7,513 nucleotides of DNA from Candidatus Roizmanbacteria bacterium (GTDB lineage Bacteria; Patescibacteriota; Microgenomatia; UBA1406), in contig JANLHK010000129.1 in NCBI GenBank assembly GCA_024653645.1, positions 1 to 7,513 on the forward strand, in the 5' to 3' direction. The position numbers were made by a program, and so were the translations under genes. The number at the start of each line of letters is the position of its first letter. The stretch's first letter is position 1. This document shows positions 1-5,231 of the stretch, piece after piece. The notes beneath the pieces were generated by a model that was not told the DNA's origin, searched no databases, and worked only from the letters and a program-made list of their open reading frames with translations.

Positions 1-1
1 A

Positions 2-130
2 TTAAACCATGGAGCAACTACTTGGAAAAATTTGAGGAAAAAACAAAAACCTACTTTTACCGCCTGCCTTAAATCTGCCTCACCAACTGAAGTCGCATAT
101 TCAATTGCAAAAAAACTTAAAAAACAATAA
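2..130 (+). CDS. possible 3' end of an unidentified plus-strand gene (partial)
   Basis: Frame 2 is open from the window edge to a TAA at 128-130, giving about 42 residues with a lysine-rich tail (ending AYSIAKKLKKQ). I do not recognise the product. Support is indirect: the residue mix looks protein-like, and a good plus-strand terminator lies about 80 bp downstream (209-247), as expected behind a gene. Against it, 42 open codons can arise by chance, frame 1 is also open for 23 codons to a TAA at 70-72, and the opposite strand is open across much of the same stretch. Sequence to the left would settle it. Confidence 0.3.
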   Translation, partial: LNHGATTWKNLRKKQKPTFTACLKSASPTEVAYSIAKKLKKQ

Positions 131-150
131 GGTATTATTGTATGTTTATC

Positions 151-177
151 GCAGGAAACAGACATGCCTGTTCCTGC
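151..177 (+). other. hairpin
   Basis: GCAGGAAACAG (151-161) pairs with CTGTTCCTGC (168-177): ten base pairs with one bulged A and a six-base loop. No run of T follows on either strand, so it is not a standard intrinsic terminator. It lies 20 bp after the possible gene end at 130 and 31 bp before the terminator hairpin, so it could be a 3' mRNA stabiliser or part of a structured RNA. Its left arm shares GCAGG with the outer inverted repeat. Confidence 0.55.
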
Positions 178-208
178 ATTCGTCTCAAATCTATAAGCTC
201 TTACGCTT

Positions 209-247
209 GACCCATATGCCTCCCTTAAGGCGATATGGGTCATTTTT
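209..247 (+). terminator. rho-independent terminator, plus strand
   Basis: GACCCATAT (209-217) pairs with ATATGGGTC (233-241), and GCCT (218-221) pairs with AGGC (228-231), leaving one bulged G at 232 and a six-base loop. The 13-bp stem is followed by A and then five T (243-247). That geometry fits intrinsic termination of rightward transcription. The opposite strand has no T run after the stem, so it probably works in one direction. It would close whatever gene ends near 130. Confidence 0.75.
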
Positions 248-307
248 GTCTTGCCAATTCTGCAAGGTGATTTTAATTATCCGCATTTACTCATTCACCC
301 CCAGTCT

Positions 308-349
308 ACTGTAACTGCTAACAGGTCTGTAGTATCAGCTTGTTACAGT
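308..349. repeat. 8-bp inverted repeat, long loop
   Basis: ACTGTAAC (308-315) and GTTACAGT (342-349) are exact reverse complements separated by 26 bases. There is no T tract, so it is not a terminator. It may be a protein-binding palindrome or part of a folded RNA across 131-403. Confidence 0.4.
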
Positions 350-447
350 TTATCCACTTAATTAGCCCTCAGATAACCTCACTCCCTGCGATAAACAATC
401 AATCTTTCAAAAAAATCTTAAAATAGCGTAATCACGGGTGAGTAGGT

Positions 448-987
448 TTACAAAAGACGAAGGCCTTCGTTTTTATTGTAGCCGCCACTTGTGGTTTTGT
501 ATTTACCGGCCACTCCCACCTCACCCGCAATTACATTATCGTCTTTTAATTTCACATTAAAAATGATCTCGTACTCTGGGTTTTCTTTCCTTAATTTTAC
601 AACCATTCTCATTACGTCATTAAATGTAATGAGGTTTTCAAATGAGGATGTATTGTTGAAGTTAAGCGAAAAAGGCTTCTTGATGGAGGTGTGATCTCCA
701 ACGCGTCCTATCGCTATTTTTCCTTCATCTGTAAGTCTTATTTTATCAAGCGTTCTTCTTCCGTTTCCAAAAGAATAAACGGAGGCTACAAGATTATGAT
801 GTTTCAGGTACGTGAGTATATTGAAAAGCCAAGCTTTATGAAGTCTAATTTCAGCAGGATCTGGTCTACCCCATGCACGTACTGCTTCTTCAAGTGATAC
901 CTCATCACTATTAGGTGAATTTGAAAAAAGTCTTTTAACGTTTTCTATAGCTGCGGCTCTACTTTTGTATAAATTTTTGGAAATCAT
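448..987 (-). CDS. hypothetical protein, predicted winged-helix N-terminal half (179 aa)
   Basis: I do not recognise this family. Residues about 28-95 look like a winged helix: two helical stretches, then KAWLFNILTYLKHHNLV (about 51-67), a glycine-containing turn (YSFGNGRRTLDKIR), and LTDEGKIAIGR, a pattern typical of the wing end of DNA-binding domains. Residues about 105-160 form a different segment with alternating charged and hydrophobic residues (VMRMVVKLRKENPEYEIIFNVKLKDD), perhaps a small alpha/beta sensor or partner domain. There is no signal peptide or membrane span. It starts at the ATG at 985-987, eight bases below a strong promoter and with no SD, so it may be translated from a leaderless mRNA. 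It stands alone downstream of pheT and appears more AT-rich than the operon. Autoregulation through nearby AACAAT repeats is an inference. It could be a regulator or the antitoxin-like half of an accessory pair. Confidence 0.8.
   Translation of the reverse strand: MISKNLYKSRAAAIENVKRLFSNSPNSDEVSLEEAVRAWGRPDPAEIRLHKAWLFNILTYLKHHNLVASVYSFGNGRRTLDKIRLTDEGKIAIGRVGDHTSIKKPFSLNFNNTSSFENLITFNDVMRMVVKLRKENPEYEIIFNVKLKDDNVIAGEVGVAGKYKTTSGGYNKNEGLRLL
457..474 (+). terminator. palindrome followed by T run, possible plus-strand terminator
   Basis: ACGAAGGCCTTCGT (457-470) is a perfect 14-bp palindrome, followed on the plus strand by T through 474. It resembles a short intrinsic terminator blocking rightward transcription into the antisense of the 448-987 gene. 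Oddly, it lies inside the last codons of that gene (ending NEGLRLL). On the minus strand it is followed by CTTTT, so a weak bidirectional role is possible. With a GGCC loop the stem is only five strong pairs, extendable by A-T pairs. Confidence 0.4.
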
Positions 988-995
988 AGGATGAT

Positions 996-1025
996 ACTAT
1001 ACCATGCTCATATATTCTCTGTCAA
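996..1025 (-). promoter_or_regulatory. strong sigma70-type promoter with extended -10 for the 448-987 gene
   Basis: On the minus strand a perfect -35 TTGACA (1020-1025) is followed after 18 bases by TATAGT (996-1001), preceded by TGG (1002-1004), which gives an extended -10 (TGn). Only eight bases separate the -10 from the ATG at 987, so transcription would begin at or within a base or two of the start codon, predicting a leaderless or nearly leaderless mRNA. The -35 overlaps an AACAA/TTGTT inverted repeat, a natural place for a repressor. Confidence 0.7.
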
Positions 1026-1110
1026 CAACTATTGTTAGTCTCACCATGAGAACAATGAGAACTAAGAAATAAAACAGGTTAGTTTAAAAAATAGGCTGTC
1101 AGAACAATGA
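1024..1110. promoter_or_regulatory. candidate operator: repeated AACAAT motifs and short palindromes
   Basis: Around and upstream of the promoter are AACAA-CTA-TTGTT (1024-1036, a perfect inverted repeat overlapping the -35), CTCA-CCA-TGAG (1040-1050) and two exact copies of AGAACAATGA at 1049-1058 and 1101-1110, spaced 52 bp (about five helical turns). AACAAT therefore occurs at 1031-1036 (minus), 1051-1056 and 1103-1108 (plus). The pattern suggests binding sites for a regulator, possibly the product of the adjacent gene. The function is inferred only. Confidence 0.35.
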
Positions 1111-1151
1111 ATAACCACATGCAATAAAAATGTCGTACGGATGTATAAGAT

Positions 1152-3119
1152 TTAAAGTTTTTTTACTTTCAGCTTCAACGTTTTCTCAAGCTCAGTCACC
1201 ATGTGGGGCAAAATGGATGTTCCAGCTTTAGGATAGGAGTAGACACGCAGGGTGATTGCTGATTCAAATAAACCACGATATTCAATTCGGTCAATTTCCT
1301 TACATTTCTTCGTCAGGTGTGCTGTCACATCATTCCAGGTACGCTTACCATCAAACAGATAGGTAATGTCCTCAATAACCGGTGTTCCCTTAATGGGATT
1401 AAGCTGTGGCGTAGGATCATAGGCTTCAATGAGTGAATTCAGCTGAAGGTCAGCGTATGATCGGCGGTTGGTGAGCATACCTACTTCGCCCACAACAACG
1501 TTATTAATGCGTACTGCAGCCCGAATCGATGCCCATCGTACTGCCTGTTTTACAGGAACAAAGGCACAATCACGGATATGCAATAGGGTAGCAACGTTTT
1601 GAACAACACCCTTCATCACGTCAAACGAACTGGATGACATGAGTGACAAATGGGGCTCTTCAAGGGGCAAATCGTTATCCTGCGGAATGTAGACGTTGGC
1701 GCATTCAAATATGCTGAGTTCTTTAATTTGCGATGATACCATAAACACCGCATGGTGGGACGGAATGAGACTTCGGCGCAAATACGCCAGTTCAGTTGAT
1801 ATGGGATTAGTAATTTCCAAATGATCGGTGGGTTTTAATCCCATAAACTCCATGTCTTTCTTGCCATACATAGAGTAGGTATACACTTCATACAGTCCAC
1901 TGCTGCGCAAGTGCTCCTTAATCATACGAATGACCCGATAGCGGGCATCAAATGCCAACACTTGTGAGTCTTCCTTAAACGCAAACGGTGACAACGTTTC
2001 TCCGATACGATCATAACCGTAAATACGTGCTACTTCCTCAACTACATCAGCTTTTTCAAACATGTCATACTGGCGCCAGAAAGGCACGGTCACTTCAAAT
2101 GAATCTCCCTGCACCACTACTCCAAAACCCAACGATTCAAGAATGGTAATCATGTGGGGCGTTGAGATATCTTCACCAATACGGCTACGGATATAGTCAC
2201 CGGTTATGGTAATGACTGGTGCCTTATATATCTTTGGATAGTGATCAAAAATCTTTGATACCGCGACACCACCGGCAATGCTTTTCATAAGGTTATAGGC
2301 ATACCAAAAGGCTGGTTCTGCCCGCTCCGAGTCCACTCCTTTTTCAAAGTATGAGCTGGAGTCACTCCGCGCTCCAGTTTTCATTGAGGTGGCACGAATA
2401 TGCAGCTTATCAAATACCGGCACAAACAATATAATACGCTTGGTTGCCGCCGTTACCTGACTGAGCTTTCCTCCCATAATACCAGCAAGGTCAATTAAGT
2501 TTCCCTGCTTGTCTTCAATGACAATGTCCTCCCCAGGCAACACGTAGTGCTTGCCATCAAGCACCTGAATATTCTCGTCTTTTTTAGACAAACGGATAAC
2601 CATATGGCCGCCGGGAATGGTGTCATAATCAAACATGTGTACGGGCTGACCCAAGACCAGACGAATATAGTTTGAAATATCAACTGCCGGGCTAATTGAT
2701 CGCATACCTGCTTTTTCCAACGCGCTCTGCATCTCAACCGGCGTTGTCTTAGTTGGATCAATGTCACATACGACGGCAATGAGCCGGTTGACGATTCCCT
2801 CGTCTTTCATTTCAATAGTCAGCAAGCTTTGCTCACCCAGTTGGCTTTTCGAATAGTCACGCAAGATATTCTTGATCCAGATAACTTCATGATTAAACCG
2901 TGGCAAAATAGCCATAGCCTCCTGAGCAATCCCGACCACTGACGCGGTATCAATACGGTTTGAGGTAATTTCAATATCAAATACCTCGTCACCGTCTTTG
3001 CTACGTATAACGTGTTCTACTGACGGACCACTGAGGGTCAAGCATCGGGCGAATTCTGAGGCCGATATGCTCGTGTTAATGTGTTTTTTCAATTCAGAAT
3101 AAGGAATGAGGATGTTCAT
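1152..3119 (-). CDS. pheT: phenylalanyl-tRNA synthetase beta subunit, short form without the EMAP/OB tRNA-binding domain (655 aa)
   Basis: This is the beta chain of the alpha2-beta2 enzyme that charges tRNA-Phe in the cytoplasm. Residues 1-38 match the usual N-terminus, but the chain then jumps directly to the segment DEVFDIEITSNRIDTASVVG (44-63), which in full-length PheT follows the roughly 110-residue EMAP-like OB domain; that domain is absent. Next come the B3/B4 editing domain (about 108-275, with LGQPVHMFD and YFEKGVD), the B5 domain (about 300-370, ending VVEEVARIYGYDRI), the catalytic-like core (about 385-560) and an FDX-ACB anticodon-binding domain (about 575-655). In that last domain the usual basic residues before the Asp read PVIED. 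At 655 aa it is far below the usual 790-800. The ATG overlaps the pheS stop as ATGA (3116-3119), implying translational coupling; no SD is visible. No clear intrinsic terminator follows the stop. Confidence 0.95.
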   Translation of the reverse strand: MNILIPYSELKKHINTSISASEFARCLTLSGPSVEHVIRSKDGDEVFDIEITSNRIDTASVVGIAQEAMAILPRFNHEVIWIKNILRDYSKSQLGEQSLLTIEMKDEGIVNRLIAVVCDIDPTKTTPVEMQSALEKAGMRSISPAVDISNYIRLVLGQPVHMFDYDTIPGGHMVIRLSKKDENIQVLDGKHYVLPGEDIVIEDKQGNLIDLAGIMGGKLSQVTAATKRIILFVPVFDKLHIRATSMKTGARSDSSSYFEKGVDSERAEPAFWYAYNLMKSIAGGVAVSKIFDHYPKIYKAPVITITGDYIRSRIGEDISTPHMITILESLGFGVVVQGDSFEVTVPFWRQYDMFEKADVVEEVARIYGYDRIGETLSPFAFKEDSQVLAFDARYRVIRMIKEHLRSSGLYEVYTYSMYGKKDMEFMGLKPTDHLEITNPISTELAYLRRSLIPSHHAVFMVSSQIKELSIFECANVYIPQDNDLPLEEPHLSLMSSSSFDVMKGVVQNVATLLHIRDCAFVPVKQAVRWASIRAAVRINNVVVGEVGMLTNRRSYADLQLNSLIEAYDPTPQLNPIKGTPVIEDITYLFDGKRTWNDVTAHLTKKCKEIDRIEYRGLFESAITLRVYSYPKAGTSILPHMVTELEKTLKLKVKKL

Positions 3120-4144
3120 GAGTTGTGGTAGTACAAACTAACATTACCTTCATACAGGGGGCGCATATCCTCAATAGAACCACGCATCATGAGAATCCGC
3201 TCTATGCCAATACCAAACGCCCAACCGCTGTATACCTCAGGATCAATGTTGCCTGAACGAAGCACGTGAGGATGTACCATACCGGCTCCGCCCAACTCAA
3301 GCCATCCGCTTTTACATACTTTACATTTGCGGTTATCAACCATTCCCGTACCGTTACAGACCGAACAGCTAATATCCACTTCAAAGGATGGTTCAGTAAA
3401 TTGAAAATGATACGGCCGCAGTCTTGTTTTGACATCGCTACCATAGTATTCACGGGCAAAATGGGCAATCGTGCCTTTAAGATGATTAATGGTTATATTC
3501 TTATCAACACACAACCCCTCAAACTGATGAAACATGGGGGTGTGCGAAGCATCCCAGTTAGGTCGGTAGCACTTTGCAATACTGATCATCCGAATAGGAG
3601 GACCTTGGCGGCGCAACATCTCGCGTGCCTGACCCGATGAGGTGTGGGGTGACATAACCATGCGTCCATACTTGGATGACACGGGGCCCTGCACAAAAAA
3701 CGTTTCGAAATCATCACGGGCAGGGTGCGTCGGGCCCATGTTAAGGGTATCAAATGAAAAATATTCCCATTCGACTTCATGGTAGGTATAGTCGTAAAAT
3801 CCAATTTTTTGAAATATACGTCGAATGTCATCAATAGCCTTGGTGGTGAGGTGCAAATCACCGGTTACCGTGCGCTCTCCCGGCAGTGTTACATCAATCG
3901 GAGGCTTATGGGTATCAACTTCGGATAAGGTGTTCCACTTCACGTCATACACATCCTGCAGTTCACGCTTGATGATATTCAGCTCAGCACCCCGCTCTTT
4001 ACGCTCTTCAATTGACAAATTTTTGAGTTCTTTAAGGGTGACCGTGAGTGAGCCATTTTTTCCAAACAGCTCGTTATAGATAGCCGTTAATTCCTCGCGA
4101 GATTGAGCATTCTCAATCTTTTGTTGTGCGAGATCTTTGTCCAT
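3116..4144 (-). CDS. pheS: phenylalanyl-tRNA synthetase alpha subunit (342 aa)
   Basis: This is the catalytic class II chain of PheRS, which makes Phe-AMP and transfers Phe to tRNA. Residues 1-75 are the helical coiled-coil region that contacts tRNA. The core shows the HPARDDFETFF motif (140-150), HTSSGQAREML (167-177), motif 2 around residues 184-210 (RMISIAKCYRPN and HTPMFHQFEGL), FTEPSFEVD (249-257) and the motif 3 segment GWAFGIGIERILMM (307-320). Cys 260, 263, 274 and 277 form a CxxC plus CxxC knuckle, as in the zinc-ribbon type of PheS known from several phyla but absent from E. coli. The length is normal. It starts four bases after the rplT stop with no SD, and its TGA stop overlaps the pheT start. 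The C-terminus (GNVSLYYHNS) departs from the common NDLRFL ending. Confidence 0.96.
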   Translation of the reverse strand: MDKDLAQQKIENAQSREELTAIYNELFGKNGSLTVTLKELKNLSIEERKERGAELNIIKRELQDVYDVKWNTLSEVDTHKPPIDVTLPGERTVTGDLHLTTKAIDDIRRIFQKIGFYDYTYHEVEWEYFSFDTLNMGPTHPARDDFETFFVQGPVSSKYGRMVMSPHTSSGQAREMLRRQGPPIRMISIAKCYRPNWDASHTPMFHQFEGLCVDKNITINHLKGTIAHFAREYYGSDVKTRLRPYHFQFTEPSFEVDISCSVCNGTGMVDNRKCKVCKSGWLELGGAGMVHPHVLRSGNIDPEVYSGWAFGIGIERILMMRGSIEDMRPLYEGNVSLYYHNS

Positions 4145-4148
4145 GGTT

Positions 4149-4499
4149 TTATTTCATGGACTTAACGTGGGATACCAGAGCAGAAAATACGTTCGGCTCA
4201 GTAGTGAGCTTACTCAGGATCTTTCTGTCTAGACCAACACGCTTTTCCTTTAAAGTGTGAATAAAACTGCTGTACGTATATCCCAGTGGTCTGAGTGATG
4301 CGTTCAGGCGCATAATCCAGGTGGTGCGCATCTGTCGCTTTCGTTGCTTTCTTCCGGCAAATGCATATTCACCCGCGTGTGCTACCGCCTCATGGGCAAC
4401 TTTCACTAAACGATTACGCGTCATGCGATAACCCTTAGCAAGTCCCAGGAGTTTATTATGTCTTTTGCGTGATACGACGCCTCGTTTTACTCTCGTCAT
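4149..4499 (-). CDS. rplT: 50S ribosomal protein bL20 (116 aa)
   Basis: bL20 binds 23S rRNA early in large-subunit assembly. The sequence matches the family over its full length: N-terminal basic extension MTRVKRGVVSRKRHNKLLGLAKGYR, a long helix with RKQRKRQMRTTWIMRLNASLRPLG, and the globular end with YSSFIHTLKEKRVGLDRKILSKL. The length is standard. The ATG overlaps the rpmI stop as ATGA (4496-4499), and pheS follows after four bases. In E. coli bL20 represses the rpmI-rplT mRNA through a structure; I could not recognise an equivalent here. Confidence 0.97.
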   Translation of the reverse strand: MTRVKRGVVSRKRHNKLLGLAKGYRMTRNRLVKVAHEAVAHAGEYAFAGRKQRKRQMRTTWIMRLNASLRPLGYTYSSFIHTLKEKRVGLDRKILSKLTTEPNVFSALVSHVKSMK

Positions 4500-4696
4500 G
4501 CGCTTGCGCCCAATAACTTCTTAACTTTGGTTGCCTCGGTTAAAAACAGTGCCTTCGTGCTCTTTAAGCGACGTTGTCGTGCTTTGTTTTTTTTCGTGCG
4601 AAGGTGGCGCATACCGTTGCTACGGTGAAGCACCTTACCGTTTCTCGTTACGCGAAAGCGTTTTTTAATGGCTTTTTTCGTTTTTAGTTTTCCCAT
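4496..4696 (-). CDS. rpmI: 50S ribosomal protein bL35 (66 aa)
   Basis: This is a small basic large-subunit protein. The family hallmarks are visible: GKLKTKKAIKKRFRVTRNGKV at the N-terminus, RHLRTKKNKARQRRLK in the middle and a C-terminal helix ending VKKLLGA. The size is typical (about 64-67 aa). It begins four bases after the infC stop with no SD, so it probably depends on ribosomes arriving from infC. It ends in TGA overlapping the rplT start, which is also evidence that TGA is a stop codon in this organism. Confidence 0.96.
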   Translation of the reverse strand: MGKLKTKKAIKKRFRVTRNGKVLHRSNGMRHLRTKKNKARQRRLKSTKALFLTEATKVKKLLGASA

Positions 4697-4700
4697 ATTG

Positions 4701-5231
4701 TTATTTCTGTTGAGTGATAATCACCCGTAAAACTTTTCCCTGCATCACCGGTTCTGAAACCGTTTTTGCTATGCCTACCTGCGCAATAAAGCGAGCGAGA
4801 AACTCACGCGCCTCTTGTTTCAACTCCAACTGCCTTCCCTTTAACCACAAACTTAACTTTACCTGATGATTCTTTTCCAAAAAATCTTTGGCTCGTGATG
4901 CCAATCGTGCCGCATCATTTTCCGCTACGAACAACCCTAATTTTATCTCTTTTACCTCTGTCTTGCCATGCGATTCGTTCTTTTCTTTCTTGGCAAGCAA
5001 GTACAGGTATTTATTCAACTCAATAAGCTTCGCAACCGGCGGCACTGCTTTGGGTGCAATCTCAACGAGATCAATGCCCCGTTTTCGTGCCTCTACCAGA
5101 GCTTCGTATGAGCTCATTAACCCTACCTGCTTATTCTGATCATCCAGCACTCGTATCTGTGGTGCCCGTATCTCATCGTTCACGCGAATAGATCGGCGGC
5201 GTATATCTTTTTTAGATGGACTTCTTCTCAA
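4701..5231 (-). CDS. infC: translation initiation factor IF-3, TTG start (176 aa)
   Basis: IF3 binds the 30S subunit, keeps subunits apart and proofreads the start codon and initiator tRNA. The N-terminal domain (about 14-80) carries RVNDEIRAPQIRVLD and GIDLVEIAPKAVPPVAKLIE; after a short lysine-rich linker the C-terminal domain (about 90-175) has EVKEIKLGL and LWLKGRQLE, the latter a softened version of the usual RGRE motif. The best in-frame start is TTG at 5229-5231, 20 bases inside the end of thrS, with no SD; no ATG lies nearby in frame. A weak start codon fits the known habit of infC using start codons that IF3 itself discriminates against, giving feedback control (an AUU in E. coli). 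That feedback is inferred here. The exact start is less sure than the gene. Confidence 0.95.
   Translation of the reverse strand: MRRSPSKKDIRRRSIRVNDEIRAPQIRVLDDQNKQVGLMSSYEALVEARKRGIDLVEIAPKAVPPVAKLIELNKYLYLLAKKEKNESHGKTEVKEIKLGLFVAENDAARLASRAKDFLEKNHQVKLSLWLKGRQLELKQEAREFLARFIAQVGIAKTVSEPVMQGKVLRVIITQQK

Larger units (their letters stand above)
137..403. repeat. imperfect 19-bp inverted repeat bounding a 267-bp segment
   Basis: The plus-strand sequence ATTGTATGTTTATCGCAGG at 137-155 recurs in reverse complement at 385-403, with 17 of 19 positions matching and an unbroken 13-bp core (TGTTTATCGCAGG, 143-155 and 385-397). A 13-bp inverted match is not expected by chance in such a short stretch. 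The arrangement resembles terminal inverted repeats of a miniature element, but there is no transposase, and no clear target duplication abuts the ends. The two copies could instead be two binding sites or parts of a larger RNA fold. Confidence 0.5.
131..447. other. non-coding, structured intergenic stretch
   Basis: There is no convincing gene in these roughly 320 bases. Open frames here (for example a TTG-started plus-strand frame at 105-314) run straight through hairpins and have low-complexity translations. The stretch contains three inverted-repeat hairpins (151-177, 209-241, 308-349) and an outer inverted repeat (137-155 with 385-403). A 31-codon minus-strand frame at 191-286, preceded by a GGGGGTGA at 295-302, is the only reading with a plausible ribosome site; I treat it as unproven. 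The region may be a decayed or miniature mobile element, a non-coding RNA locus, or simply a terminator region between operons. Confidence 0.6.

Noticed and set aside
105..314. TTG-started 69-codon plus-strand frame
   Set aside because: It runs through two hairpins including the terminator, has no SD and gives an unstructured-looking translation; it is most likely spurious.
350..358. TTATCCACT, one mismatch from a DnaA box
   Set aside because: It is a single site with no cluster, no AT-rich unwinding region pattern and no dnaA or dnaN nearby, so there is no case for an origin.
116..423. CTTAAAA repeated at 116-122 and 417-423 as a target-site duplication of the inverted-repeat element
   Set aside because: The copies do not abut the repeat ends and the motif is common in A/T-rich flanks.
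1081..1110. Possible terminator after pheT (short GGTT/AGCC pairing before a minus-strand T run near 1085-1090)
   Set aside because: Only four pairs with one G-U and a long loop; too weak to call.
3266..3640. 124-codon plus-strand frame antisense to pheS
   Set aside because: It is a shadow of the pheS coding frame; pheS matches its family across the whole length.
4145..4148. Leader peptide or attenuator (pheM-like) between rplT and pheS
   Set aside because: The gap is only four bases, leaving no room for the Phe-rich leader seen in enterics.
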